From positions 76,232,135 to 76,296,134 of the forward strand of contig NC_082595.1 of the NCBI RefSeq assembly GCF_030936135.1: DNA of 64,000 bases, written 5' to 3'. The notes beneath the pieces are model-generated. The model did no database searches. It worked only from the letters and a program-made list of their open reading frames with translations, and was not told the origin of the DNA. A program made the translations under genes and the position numbers. Below are positions 26,506 through 40,300 of the stretch, piece after piece. The DNA comes from Gavia stellata (Eukaryota > Chordata > Aves > Gaviiformes > Gaviidae). Numbering within the stretch: position 1 is the stretch's first letter; the number at the start of each line of letters is the position of its first letter.

Positions 26506-27829
26506 AAAAGCAGAGGGACAAGATGAAACAGGAATATGATAGAACGAGGAGGAAGGTGGTCACAGAGCTAATCAGAGCTTTTAATATGTGTGTCCCCCCC
26601 CCGTTATTTCGGTTTGAAATTAGATGTGGGCTTAATCCAAATTTTTGGTTGGCATAGGAAGAAATATTGTGGTTATGCTCATCACTGCAGTTGTGTGCAG
26701 TTCTCAATAGTATTCACCTGTATTAATGGAGGCCTAGCTCTTGTTTCTTTCTGAATGGACAGCCCACAGTGAAGCTGTAGGGGTTGCTCCCATCATCCAA
26801 ACTAAGGACACATGAGAAAAATGCTGGAGAACAGGTGAAGAAGGAAATAACATTAGGCTATAAAGACATTGCAGCTTGTTTCCTTCCTGTGTTAATCAAT
26901 ATCTAGGCATTACACTATGTAAGGTGGGACTAAATCTTTGATTAGCACAGGCCTCTCCTGCTGAAGTGCCTGTTTCTCAGTCTTTCTGTGTGGAACTATA
27001 CCGCTTTGTATAAACTACTTAAACATACGGAAGTAGCATGCAAACAAGTGGGTGTGACTCCCTAGTTTGGTTTACACTCTTAACTGGGAGCAAACCCAGC
27101 TGGGTTCCTGCTCTGGTGAATTGTTAGTCCAAAATAATAAATATAAATTCAACAAAGCTGTTGAAACACTATCAACAGCAGTATCTAAGCTCTCCTACTC
27201 CAGAGATGCTGTAGTTTGTTGTCAAAATAATGTTATGGGAGAACAAGAGGTATGAGTTCATATCCCCTCAGGTAAAGAGGAAAATCAGGCCTACGGCTGC
27301 TGCATCCTTGTGTGCATCCTAACTGCTTAGCTCTTGGCTAAAAGGCAGGTGGCCAACCCCTTGGCAAATCTCTGGTTTCAGTTCTGCTCCTTCTTCTTCT
27401 GCAGGTGCTTGAGAGGGATCATTCCGTTTCAAGCTGATAGCAAGTCGATCACGTTAATTTTCGCATTTTTTTTAAAAGGTATTTGCTGGCATTTGAACTT
27501 CATTGAAGAATTGATTACACCACCTTATAATGGAGTGTTTCTCTCAGCAGCACTGTTTTGTCTTGCTAGTGATTAAACAGGGCATGTTAAAAGGAGACTT
27601 GAAAAACCAGCTTCCTTACATTTAGAGGATGAATGGGTTTACCCGGCAACATAAACCCCCGGGTTGAAGAAGGGAGAACGGTCACGATGGGGAAAGACTG
27701 CAGCGGATTTCAGCCGAGGAGGAGAAACCGGAACTAGTGGGAGGAGAAAGTGAAGGGAAATTTAAACAGGCTGAAGTAATTCAGCTGTACAACGAGCACT
27801 GTAGTTTTTCTGAGCGGATGCTGTTCGCC
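26506..27829. other. Upstream flank of the HMGN3 CpG island
   Basis: It contains a 9-base C run (26594-26602) and otherwise unremarkable sequence; GC content begins to rise after about 27650. No gene seen. Confidence 0.5.
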
Positions 27830-28099
27830 CCACGCGACTTGCCCGATGCACCCAGACGGCCGGTTCGCCTTCCCGACCGTTAATGAAGAACCGCGGCACC
27901 TGGCAGGTCGCCTCCGGGCTGCAGGCGGGCTCCCCCCGAGGGCGTTCGGCGGTCGGCCCTGCCCCCGCTCCCCACAGGGCCCGGGGCCGCCGCCAGCCCC
28001 AACGGTCCCCGCGCGCGCCCGGCCTCTGACCCGCCCGTGCTGGCCCTGATGGGCTAATCAGGATGGGCTCCCGCCGGAGAGAGGGGCGCGACGCAACTG

Positions 28100-28250
28100 G
28101 GGAACCAATCAGGAGCCGGGGCTGCCCCGCTCTGCCCGCCCCGTCGGCGAGGCGGGCTCTGGCGGTGGGGGCTGCCGGGGCGCCGGGGGCGGCGCGGCGG
28201 GCACCGGGCGCGGGCAGAGCTGCGGGCACCAGCGACACCGGTGTCGCCGC
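28100..28250 (+). promoter_or_regulatory. HMGN3: HMGN3 core promoter region (CCAAT box, GC boxes, no TATA)
   Basis: A CCAAT box (AACCAATCAGG, core 28105-28109) lies about 230 bp before the start codon. Sp1-like GC boxes follow, including GAGGCGGG near 28149 and GGGGGCGGCG near 28185. No TATA box is visible, as expected for a CpG-island housekeeping promoter. Transcription probably starts between about 28130 and 28250. The out-of-frame ATG at 28063 would then fall upstream of the transcript. Confidence 0.6.
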
Positions 28251-28268
28251 CGCCGCCGCCACCACCAC
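28246..28268 (+). repeat. GCC/ACC trinucleotide run in the HMGN3 5' UTR
   Basis: About five CGC units followed by three ACC units lie 70-90 bp before the start codon, probably in the 5' UTR. Such runs vary in length between individuals and can form structure in the leader. Confidence 0.75.
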
Positions 28269-28337
28269 CGGGCGGATCCGCGCTTCTGCCGGAGCTTCTT
28301 TCGTCGCTTTACTTTCGCGGCCCGGAGCAGGGACATT

Positions 28338-28352
28338 ATGCCGAAGAGAAAG
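28338..28352 (+). CDS. HMGN3: HMGN3 exon 1, coding part (MPKRK)
   Basis: Five codons, ATG CCG AAG AGA AAG, followed directly by the donor GTAAGG at 28353. MPKRK is the invariant HMGN N-terminus, and in HMGN genes the first coding exon usually ends at this residue. The ATG context (GACATTATGC) has A at -3. The exon lies in the middle of a CpG island; its 5' end is not visible but probably falls between about 28130 and 28250. Confidence 0.95.
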
Positions 28353-31300
28353 GTAAGGCGCCCCGGGCGTGCGGCGGGTCCTGCCTCCGCGCCTCCCCCG
28401 GGCGGGGGCGGGGGGCCGAGCGGCGGCCGGTGGGTGAAACGTGCCTTAGGGCTCGGGGGCGCCTGCTGCTCTCCCGCCGCCCTTCCGTTCCGGAGCCCGC
28501 GGATTGCTCCCGAGCCCGGGTATTTTGCTGCCTGTTGCAAGCCACCTCCACCCCTCCCCGCGCCGCCCGCTGTTTACTTTCCCGGCGCCGCGCGGGGCCG
28601 TGTCGCCCCCGTCCCCGGGGGGTGAAGTCGCTATCATAACTCCGGCCCCCCCCCTCCTCCCGCCGCCGCCGGGGAGAAGCTCTTGCAGCAGCTGCGGCTT
28701 CGCCCCTGGCCCCCGGCGGGAGGAGTTTCCTGCTTGCAAACTCCGGCAGCCGCCGCTGCCGCCGCGGGGGGAGCGGCGGGGAGGGGGCAGCCCCCACCCG
28801 GGGCGGCCGGATCCCGCCGCCGCCACCTCCCGCCGTGGCCGGGTGATGGCTCCGAGGTAAAAGGAGGAGGGGAGAGGCAAGCCATGTTTAAAACAAACTA
28901 CACCCTTCTCCTCGCCTCCCGCGGCAGACCCGTATGTACCAACTCCGGCGCCCATCCGGGCAGGGCCCCCGGGGGCGGGGGGCGGCCGCCGGGGCGGGGA
29001 GGGGAGGCGCGGCGCCTCCTGAGGGAGCGCGCGCGGCCCCCGCCGCCACCCGCGGGGCCGGGGAAGCCACGGCCGAGGCGGGGGGCCACGGCCGGCCCCC
29101 GCCGCGGTCCATTTTTTGTTCTCGGAGCGGGCAGCCTCCTCGGTTGCGAGACCGCGTTCCCGAAGGGAGAGAAACTTCGGCGGCTCTGCGGCGGCCGGGC
29201 TCGGTCGTGGGGGGGGGGGGTTTCTATCCCTCTCTTTCCTGTTTGAACCCGCAGCCTTGGCTGCGCGGCGTCCTGGCCGCGGGGAGCGCTTGCGGTGCCG
29301 GCAGAAGGCAGGCTGAGTGCGGACGGTGGCAGCCGGCCCCCTCCCCTGCAAGGTGCGGGGCGGAGGAGGTGCCCGCCCGGCCCCCGGGGGTGGGCGACCG
29401 AGGGAGGGCCTGCTGGAGATCCTCGTCGAGAACTTAACTGCCCGCCTTCTGCCGGCGCTGATTGAGTGTGATGAGAGACGTGACACTAATGCACACTATG
29501 ACAAAAAAATAATAGCTGCAGTCCTTTAATTTTAACTAGGTCAACCAAGGCAAAGCAATTTGTGGTTTTGGGGATTTCCCCAATGTCACCTGTGACCTCC
29601 TAACACACCATATCTGGGCTGGGGCTCAAATCTGTTTTAATAAAGTTACAGGTAGATGATGACTTCCAGGTAGCTCGATGTTCCGTTCTTGTCCTTTTGT
29701 TATTCCTTATGGGAGGTATCAAAATGTCAAATTGTCAAGTGTGCTACTGAATTATTTAATTCTTAGTTAAGAACCTGATTAAGAACCCTGAAAATGGGTA
29801 CAATTGTGGGGTTGATTGCCTTTATTGGGGTAACTGAACTTGAAGTTAGTGAATGTTGGGCAGTTTTTCCTCTTGCTCTTCTGTCACTGTACCCTTGTAT
29901 AGGCCTCACGTGCTCCTGCTCTTTTAGTGCCGTGGCTTGTCATCAGGAAAAGGTTGAAAATTGGCCTGTGCCCGTAGGACTCTCCACAACTTCGGAAACC
30001 TTGCAAACTTCCTACCCTGTTTCCTTTGCCCTTCTGCGTTCTTATAGTACAGGTAGTGTTTCAGGCTGTCCTTGCTACGAGGGGGTAGAGTTAAAGTCAC
30101 TCATGTAGATTTTTTTGTGGTCTGTTGTGAAATGTTTATTAAGAGAAACTATCTTTGAGTACTAAGTCCTTCAGAACATGTCCTCTTTCTAGAAGATTAT
30201 AAAAAAGTAATAAGAACATTGCATATGGGATCAGAGCAATGGAGATGGATTTTAATGGTGCAGTAAATTTTAATTTACTTAGCGTTGTATGGGTAAACAT
30301 TTAAATTTTAAGATTATATATGAATTATGGGTTTTGGGAAGCACTGGTTCCAGGAAAAGTGTGTGATTAATGGCTTTGCTTTTTGAGAAAAGTGAAATTG
30401 CCATAAGTATTCTACAATAGTCAATTTTATTCCAGAATAACATCCACAGAGTGAGAAGTTAGTGATACAGCAGTAACTGAATAATGACACCAGTCAGCTT
30501 CCACATAGAGACAAAAGCATCATGTGCAGCTAACAGTCAATTCTTCTATTAAAATTTCTAACTTATAAAAAGGCTGCTAACACTGAAAGTTTTATAAGGA
30601 AATAAACGTCAAAATGAGTAATTTTTACAGTTATGGGGGTAAGTAAATAAATAATATTGCAGAAAGGGCATGAATCCACCTGTAGCTGGTTTTGTATATG
30701 CCTTAGTTATCTAAACTGGCTGGTTCTTTTTGTTTGCTTTTCTTTTCATCTCTGATTTTTTCACCTTTATGTAAACTGAAGTCCACTGCTGAGTCCGTGG
30801 CCTTATGTTCATTATGAATATTATGAACAAAAAAAACGTAGGCTGTCTCCCCTTCTGTAGAGGGCTGCGGCCTAAGGTATTGTGGTATCGGTAGTCATTG
30901 ATTGAGGGTCACGGGGAAAAGGAAAAACTTATTTTGTGTTGAGATGGTGTTAAATACTGCGCTAAAACAAAAAGAGGTTGAACTTTGGATTCCTGTCAGA
31001 TTTCTGTGCCCTTTGTCTGTTGTAATAACATGTTGTGGTGTGAACATGGCCTTTCACAAGAAGAATGGCATGCCAGTGTGGGATAAAACAGAATGCTTGT
31101 TGTGGTATTGATAGCAATGAACGCTTTTAAATGGATTGGGATGTTTTGTTTTGTCGCTGGTCTTGCTGGAATTAGCTCTTGGGTCGTACTGGAAAACTCC
31201 TTGATCTTGAAACAGCCCCAATAAAAATGTCTCAATGTTAGCCGTAAAAGGATGAAGAACCATTCTGTACCTGATGGCAAGAAGAATTATGGTACGGTCA

Positions 31301-34300
31301 CATACACCTGTGTGCATAAGCATACATATGTCAGCTTTAATGTGATTGTCATCAAGGTGAACGGTACTTGCACCTTTATGTAGAATGTGCACCATCTCTG
31401 ATGAATGTTAATAGTGGTGACTTGTCCAGTATTGAATGGGGAGCCCATCAGTTAGTTGGGGTTGCAGTCCAAAATGACTCAACTCATTCTTTAATCTGAC
31501 TCTGTGCAATGCGACCTGCACCTCACATATTGTTTTGAAAACACTTGCAGTTGAATCAGATGTGAGGACTAGATGCAACTTTTTCTTATTATTTTTTTTT
31601 TTAATATAACATCTTTGAATGTTGCTATTGTTTCAGAGCAAATAAAAGATACCGTGGTCTAATTAGCCACTTCAGTAGACTATTTGCTGCCTTCTTGTAG
31701 TCAGGAATGTTAGTTTCTGCAGTACCATTGATGCTGTGAAAATGTAATAGAGAACATCTGTGGCAGGTTCCTGTTCCATTGTGCAAACTCACTGTCTTTA
31801 AAGTTGGAGAGACTAGTTGGTTATATTTACTACAAAAAACCAAAACTTCTGAATATTTTGCTTGGAATGCTGCTTCTTTAGTGGAAGTTGGACTTGATGA
31901 TCTTATAGGTCTTTATGATCCTGTGAAGTTAGAAGGTGCCATATCCGGGGTTGTCCTATTGTAATGTATTTAGTTACATGATCACATGATAGTTTTTTTG
32001 TGGGACTTTTACCTTACTAGCTGTTTTGCCAACCAGGTATGTAATCAATGTATTTTCTAACTCTTGGGGTTAAACACACATTCTTACAGGTACTAACCTA
32101 GAGCTGTTAAATTTTACTTGTGCTTTTTTTTTGTCTGGACCTAAACTCAATTCTCTTTGTGAAATCCTTCTGCATGTTTGAGTTCGCATTTCTGAAGTGT
32201 CATGAATATTCAAAATGTTTTTCCTCATCCACTGATAAGGAAATGGGGCACAGAAGTAAATGATGGAGTTGTTAGAAAGGTCCCTTCATCTTGGATTCTC
32301 AGGTTAAGATGTCTGTCCTGATTTTCTCTTCCCTCTAATAAGCACCTCCTGCACTCTGAGAGGTGCATTTGTTGTTGTTACTTCTTCGTATTTGTCTTCT
32401 TGCTTTGTGGTGTGAAACTGAGGAACTTGCAATAGTAACCGGTTCTCTAAAATTTGGTTGGAGCAACTTGTATGTGATGAAACACCAATTAACTAATGAA
32501 GCCAAGGATCCTGCAGATGACAGCTGTTTGCTGTGGCTCTGAATGATCCCGCTGTTGCTGTTTGGTCTGTGGAATGAGGTGTAGATCTTGTGCAAAGAGT
32601 ATCAGGTGAGTTTGTGTTCATCATGCAGCAGTATGAAGCACACTCAAGTGCTGTTTAGCTCAACTTCATGTCCCTTTCCATGTTTTGATACTTCAGCCGT
32701 GTGTCAGTCCATGCCAATTCAACATACCAGCATCAATGTAACAGAGTGGTTTTTCTGCTAAGGTTATCTACATTTTGAAGCTACTTGGCAGGAAAGAAGC
32801 TGCAGTGTTGTTGTGGGGACTCGCACCTTGCCAACAACTTGTTTCATCACTGGGTTTGGAAGCTCTTGGTCTGTAGCAGAGGCACTCTTCATTTTATCCT
32901 AGGACACACTCTGTTAGCAGTCGGACGTAGAAATGGCAGCGGTTCTGTATTTTATTTCACGCTCTGGAGGTGATTATAGGTTAGAAGGGAAAAGGGGGTC
33001 AGTACCAGATCCAGATATCTTGGCTGCTGCCCTCTCCCCCCTCCCATTCTGTCCCACTTCTCTCTCCAGACTTTCATTTGAACACCCCTGCATTTCATGC
33101 TGTCTGCTTCCTCCTTTCTCCCTGTGCTACGTGAGGACTAAGAGCAGAAGTCAGAGCTCTGAAAAGGTAGTTTCTCTTTCCACTTTTCCTGTTAGACCAA
33201 TCCTAGACCATTCAGTAACTACTGGCAAACAGGCTAGGCAACAGCAGAAGATGACCTCCTTTGCATCCATGTCACTGAGGTATCCCTGACTTTGACAAAC
33301 TCCTACCTAACATGCCAGCAGGGTCCTCAGGTGGGCTTCTACCTTCGGCATTCTTTGCAGGGACAGGTAAAACGATTGCTATGCAGAGATGCACTTAACA
33401 TTCAACCAAGCCAAATGGAATAGAGGTGCCAGAGCATCTTCAAAGATTTCAGGAGTCTTCTAATACAAGGGAAAAGCATGTTTTGTCACTTATCAATTTT
33501 AGAAATTGTACCATTTGTACTAAATTTGTAACTATTGAGAATTTTAAACCTTGATGTATTTAAAACAATTGAAAACTGCTTAGTTTTCTACTACTCCAAG
33601 TATCTGATCAGACTGACTCAAAGGATCTACATCTTTCGTAGAAAAATGAAGAGATCACAAATTTTTATCTCCATATGGTATATTTAGATATAAAACAGTG
33701 CAGCAGTGTTGAGTGGCACTGAAGAAAAAACATGCATGAGTAATGCTGCTATGCTGTGTTGCAATAAATTATGTTTACAGGGCTATTAAATACATGCAAC
33801 AAATATTTGTCCACGTTTTATATTAAAGATACACTTTAAAATAGTTAGGAAGAGCTAATTATAATTTTTAGCTATGACTGTTTTTTAGTTATGGAGATTA
33901 AAAGCTCGTTGATGAAGGATTTATAGATCTAAAATTTTTCTGATCATTTTATACGAGTCTGTAAAAATCTGACCCATTTATCAGCAATTGATAACAATGT
34001 ATATAAATTTTTTTCTTAGACCACACTGAAATACAGTTGGACTTAATGAATGGGCAACCTAAAATTTCTTAGGTTTTCACTGAATTGTCAATTAAAAATC
34101 ATTCTTAATGCTCCTTGGGTGCATTAAAACATGATATCTGATGAGGTGTAGCCAGTAGTATGATCTACTTTGTAAGTCATCACCTCTGAGTTCAAAACTA
34201 ACCAGGTGCAGGTAATCTTTTTTATATACAGTAGTTCAATATGCCAACGGGGTAATACTATTTTGTGTTCTGGAGTATCAGTATTGTTAAGTTTAAAAAA

Positions 34301-37300
34301 TAAAAAAGTCCTGTGTGTAATGGAATGTAGCAGGTATATGCTAATTAGTTTAAGGCTGCTTTTCTTCTGCCTTCCTTGAAAAACTTCACCTTCTCTGCTG
34401 TTTTATACCGAAGCAGTATCTGTGTATAGGCCTGCTAAGTTCCAAGGTGTATCCATTGTGTTTCAGAGAAATTGTATGAAGTTGAATTTTTCTTGACATG
34501 ATTGTAATGTTGTCTTTTGTGTAAGTAAACCATATCCAGAGATTTCTCTTGGAAATTAGCACTTCATAGGATCATACTGGCCACTATGTATTTTCTGGTT
34601 TTTAACTGCACTAAGCTAGCACAGTGATTTATCCCATCATCCAGTAGCCAGAAAGGTGTTTTCAGGTGCTGAGCTTAAATTTCAGGCCATGATCCCCTTA
34701 ATGGTTTTTTGCTTAACAGGTTTGAATGTGCTTTTGAATTTTTTTTTTTATCCTGGATCATTTTACTGATCCAGTTTAGAGATGCTGCACAGTGGCACAG
34801 TGAATGTGTGGTAACCTGTTAAAGGGGAGTAGGGCTGGGAACGAGCAACTGGCTGCATGCAGAAGTAAGATGCTCTTATACCAATTTTATTGTTGGCAAA
34901 ATTGTCAGTGTGGGACTTTACAGTTTGGACTGTATTTCAACAGATACTTCAAGCTGGAGTGTACAGGCCAAAAGAAGCAATTCCAGGTACTCATTCCTGT
35001 CCTTACTCTGATTTAACCTGTGGGATATCATATGTGTTTGAGGTAGTTTTTGGCCAGACTGGTCTGCTGATCTAGTTTCCCATACCTTGGCAAAAAGAGT
35101 TAGGCTGGTTCATTGGCAGGAATGATTAGGTGGGGAGGGGCAGAACTCCTCTTAGCAGCAGCCAGGCATTAATCAGCAGCCCTAGCCAGCTCTTCTTTGA
35201 CTGTCCCTAACTACGAGTGCATAGAGGAGTATGCTTTAATCCATTAGAATAATCGGAACAACTCAGTGGTCAAATTGTGTCCTTGCCCCATTTTGGGAGG
35301 GGGAGGCATTGGGCTTGGTTTTTGTTTTGTTTTGGTTTTTTTTTCCCCTTGGTGTCTTTGGAAATTACTAATTTTCAAGTAATTACTCCTGTAACTTGGA
35401 GATACAGCTCCTGTCTTTCTGTAGTAAAGAGTGGGTGTACTTGGTGACAGTGAAAGCTGCAAATATAAAATGGGGTGTTCCCTAAGAATGTTGGGATCCG
35501 TCTTCACAAAAAAATTGCATATGTTCCCATCAACACCGTCTTCATTGGGACTGTTGGGTATGTTTGCTTTTCCCACCTAGCTTTCTCCATTATCCTACTG
35601 CTACTCAAGTTAGTAGTAGCACACAGTGCTTCCATAGTTGGAAATCAAGTGTCTAATGACATTTTTACCTCTGCAGTGTTTTGTTCTTCTCAAGCAGAGT
35701 TGAGGAGAAGTGTCGGTGCTTTATTTGTAGTAGGGAAACATCCTTTATCTTTGCTGCATCCTTTCTTCCTTATCCCACCTGCAGCCTCCTGGAGACATTT
35801 TACTTTTTTGTTCTCTTGAAACTGCATTTAGGTTGTCTATGAAGCTCTTCATTCTGGCTGTTGTGGTAGAGCAATACTCCTGTTAACCCCAGTGGGAATT
35901 ATTACTGACATGTAAGAGGTTGGTGTATCTAAGACGTTGTACCAGTTGTGCCTTTAGTACCTACCTCTTACTCTTCGACCTGCTATCATTATCTCTGAGG
36001 TTTGCTGTTCTGTGGCACCAGTTAGTTGAAACAACAACAAAAAAGGTTCTTTTCTAGATTATTGTGGTTTTATCACAATTATGTCCTCTGGGAGGGGAGG
36101 AATTATACACCTTTCTTCAGTCATTCGGAGTACTTCTTTTTGTCAGAGGTGCCTATTTTCAGGAATCAGTTGTTATTGAAAGTAGTTGTCTAAATTTAAT
36201 CTCTAAGTAGATAGAATAATATTTTTTTAAAAGATTTTTTTCAGAAGTACTTTTTGCTAGTTTTGCTTTGCAAATCTGATCAGTTCTATTTAGATACAGA
36301 TTTCAGAACCTAATCTTCAAGGTTTTAAAAACTCTGGCTCTGTATGTAGACTTGCATGAGTTGATCAGCTTCATCTCACTTGCAGCTTTGAAAGGTCAGA
36401 GAAATAATATTAGGGACTGGATTTCATCCATCATATTCTTTGAATCTGCCTATTTATTTTATGGTGGCAGTAAAATGGTTAAGCAAATACTGAGACAAGA
36501 ATTTACTTACTACCTAGCTGAATTTTCACGTTTGGTGTTCAGGGGAAACAGAACAATTGCAAATGCACTGTGCTCACTGCTCCTGTGGCTGATCTGTATT
36601 TTTCAAAATGCAGCTGATTACTTCACTGTCTGAAAAAGGAACTGTCTGCCTAATTTTAAATTACAATGCTGCGTTTTTAAATCTGAGCCTCTAGAATCTT
36701 TACTCTGCTGTAGGTAGACTGACTACAGGGAAGACAAACTTGGAAGGAAAAGTAAAAGTCAAACCAGTTGTGAGACTTTTAAAATGTCCCATCAAATTTA
36801 AATGTGTTTTAAATTATATTGGTCAATCTTTGACCTTTTTTCAGTGGGAATAGCAAAGCCTCAATCTACAATGAAGGAATTTCCTCTTTTGGAAAAGCAT
36901 TTATTCTGGCCGGATTTGGATATCTAGAAATATCCCAGGCTTAACTTGGTTTCTGTGTCTTCTGTCTTGTCTGGAAGAGCATAAAGCTCACAGAGGGCAC
37001 CTGTTAGGAATTACGGAACTTAATAAAAAGCATTTTCTGAACCTACTGATTTTGTTTATAACCAGTTTATTTGCATTCTTATTTTCTCATATACTCTTTG
37101 AAAATTCAATGCATGTTAACCAGTCACTCAGTTTGGCTTGAATCTCTAAGCAAGAATTGAGACTTTGATCAGGAAATGTTTTCTCTGATTTCACACCCCC
37201 CCCACCCCCCCAATTGCTTATTAATACCAGGGGACATTAATGGTGGTCTTTATATTTAAACTTTTAAGTACCGTTTGTTTTTTCAGAACTTTGATCTTCA

Positions 37301-40300
37301 CATTCTTCCCCAAAGAATTAGAAAATTAAATATTCTGCTCTTAATAGATGTAAAATGGAGGTATTTAAAGTCTGAAAATTACATATTGTATAATATTTCA
37401 TTGAAATATTTATTAACATAAAATATTAAAATATTATATACTTAAAGAATAAATATTTAAGCAGGTTTTTTGTTGTTGGGGTTTTTCATTGTTTTTTTAA
37501 TTGAAGAATATATGTACATAAATATGCAGTATATACAAAAAAAATCACCTTGGATTTTTTGGAAAAGAACAAGACCAATATCATTTTGGATAAGCATTTA
37601 AAAAATCCAGCCACTAACCAGATTTAATCTGTACTTTGCTCATGGTTCTGGCATAATTACTTGATTTTAAGTTAGTGGCATGCATTTTTCCCCCCCCCCT
37701 TCCAGGTTCAGGCTCTTGGTGGAAAAAAGAAATGAAGGGATTCAGTAGGAAGAATTCCTGATTTCTTAAAGCATTTATTAGGGGCAATTAATTTTACTTG
37801 CTAAGTTCATCCACATTGACTTGGCAATGAGCACTGTTCTATCTGCTGAAAACATCACAAAGGTTAATGATAAGATGCTGCAGGAGCTGAATGAGGAAAC
37901 AATGGTTGGAAGGGTGTTGCAGGAGTTGGTTGGTGTTAAATTAGTCAACACATAGTCTTCATTAATCTAAAACAAGAAATAAACAGCATTTTAATTACAT
38001 TTATGAACTGGCACAAAATTCAGAGCTATTCTGAAGGCAAATAATTAGAAGATCTAGCATGTATGGGGAAACAGTTCATTGAATTAGATTCAGTCTAATG
38101 CAGAGTTCTACTCACAGAGAAATGAGGGGAGGAAAAATTTTAGGAAGACAGTGCAGTAAACCCTGAAAAAGGCTTCTTTTGCATTGTGGTTTTGTTGCAA
38201 GCTTTTATTGTGTTTTAATTGGTGAAAAAAGTTGTTGGAGGACTGACCAAAGCATTACATCATGAAAATTGCAGCTAGAACAGTGAGCCAGGAAAGTATC
38301 TACAGGCAAATCCCATTTCACGCAGTGTATAGAGATGTGGCTGTACAAAACAGCTTGCAAAGAAGGGAGTAAACACTGTAGAGAACACTCAGGTGCTAGG
38401 TGTTTGAATGAAATTGGCATATGCTTTTTTGGGTTTGTTGGTTTTTTTTTTTTTCCCACATGGGTGTGAAAAGACTAATTTCTGTCCCAGCAGAGCCAAG
38501 GTGTTGAGTTTTGGCTAGTAATAAGATCCTTCAGAGAATGAATGATCTATTTCATTTTATAAGCACCCTTCTGTACTGACTGTTACTTCTCACACACTTG
38601 TATTCTCATTCTTTGTGCTTTTTAATGTACTCCTTTATATTAGTACAATCTGTTCATTTAAGTACAAACAAAATATTTATCCAGAAGCTGGTCACTGCAA
38701 GTTCAAACACGTACCTTTGGATGTCTCCAACAGACATCAATAACTTCACTACTTTGTGTAACTGTACTTTCATTACATCCTGCTTATATTGCAGGGGGTT
38801 GATTAGAAAAATTGAAGCTTTTTGTTTCTTTTGTGATGCATCTCTACCAGGTAACTCAGCCTTAAGAACAATAAAAAAAAAGGACATTTGCCTGTATGTT
38901 CTATTAAATGTTTCCTTAAAACAGTTACCTAGTTTTCTGTTTTCAACTTAAGAATTCTGTAATGGTGTTGGCATTGCAGATACCACAGTATTGTCCTGGT
39001 GTGTGGAAACACCGGTTCTTATATGTACTTCACAGCTGGTGAAATGCAAGGACTGTGTATACAAACAAGCTCAATTTTAATATTCCTTTGATTGTTTTTT
39101 TTGTTTTTGTTGTTCTCTATCATCTATTAATATTCCTTTGTTTTTTCTAATCCTCTCAAAATAATTTTCTAGGTTGTCCTTAAAAAGGGGCAGGGGAAAA
39201 AGCAAATTAAAAAAAAAAAAAAGCAGATCGCTGATAGACACAGGGAATCTTCCATGCAGCCTTCCAGGTTAATCTTGTGGTATAAAAGTTATGCAGCTCT
39301 GACAGATCTTACAAACTTAGCTACAGCTTAATTTACAATCTTATTGCCAGTATGTAGTGCTAATTGAGATATGACACAATGTGTGGTCATCTGAACCTAA
39401 AACTTGCTATTAGTTTAAACGTTGAAAGTGCATTTAGAGTTAGCCAGTCAGCTTCTTTCCTTCTGTGTACCTCTGTGATTGGGGGGAAAAAAAAAAAATC
39501 ATTATTATCTGTGTCCTTATTTGTTTTTTTATTTTATCTGTCTTGTCTCTTGTAGGCATTCATACAGTCAATATCAGGCCCAGCAGGCCTATAGCGACTA
39601 CTTTATGAGTATAATACAGGCATCTGACGAAGTACAGCTGAAGAATTACCGAGGTTGGAGTACTGCCTGTGTCAAGTGATTCAGTGCTTGCCTTGGTCTT
39701 TGATTTTGCTGCACAAAACCTGCAGTGTGGACAGTCCTGCTGCTGACTAGTTTACGATGTAGGGCACAGTATCCAGGGTGCATTTTAATGTGACTGGGGT
39801 GTCATGTGAAATACGGTGAGCCATAGCATTACGTCACATGGAAAAATGTGCCAATGGAATAGGTTACTTAGTATGTTTGGTTGCTTTGAAACCAGAGTTC
39901 CTTCAGTAGCTTGTCACCAGGACAAAAGATAGGGGAAGGGTTCCTGTGGAAGAGTTACGGACAAGGACTTCAAGGTTTTGGTGGTATCTACATAAGAGTC
40001 CTGTGACTTCCAGATACTAGTGCAGACAGTCACTGTGGGTAGCATGCCAAGTTCTTTGGGAACTATGCTTGGCTCAAATCCATTCTGTACAAATCTCTCT
40101 GGTCCCTAGGGAGAGGAGAAAGTACTGCAAAAACTAGCATGAAGATCCGCATCAGCTGGGACTCACTGGAATGTCTAAGTAGGACTCACAGGGGGGAAGA
40201 TAAGTTTCCGTTCCTCTTTTAACAAATATATTATAGCCATATCTGACATGCATATTTTTTTGGTGTGTCTGTCAGGTTAAAGAGTCCCAGGCTGCTTGCA

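Larger units (their letters stand above)
27830..29460. promoter_or_regulatory. HMGN3: CpG island spanning the HMGN3 promoter, exon 1 and start of intron 1
   Basis: GC content rises sharply from AT-rich flanks to very GC-rich, CpG-dense sequence between about 27830 and 29460, the only such block in the window. HMGN3 exon 1 lies inside it, with about 1.1 kb of the island downstream of the start codon. The long open frames on both strands here result from few stop codons in GC-rich DNA and are not genes. Confidence 0.9.

Noticed and set aside
28063..28356. 97-codon + frame starting upstream of HMGN3 and overlapping its ATG
   Set aside because: It is out of frame with HMGN3 and its ATG probably lies upstream of the transcription start. 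The MPKRK start with a donor directly after it is the conserved one.
28446..29486. 346-codon minus-strand open frame and several other long frames in the CpG island
   Set aside because: They are rich in Pro, Gly, Arg and Ala and occur in several frames on both strands, which is the signature of stop-poor GC-rich DNA. No domain is visible and they overlap HMGN3 exon 1 and intron 1 sequence.
36352..36633. 93-codon + frame in HMGN3 intron 1 with hydrophobic stretches
   Set aside because: No recognisable family; hydrophobic residues follow from T-rich sequence and there are no convincing flanking splice sites.
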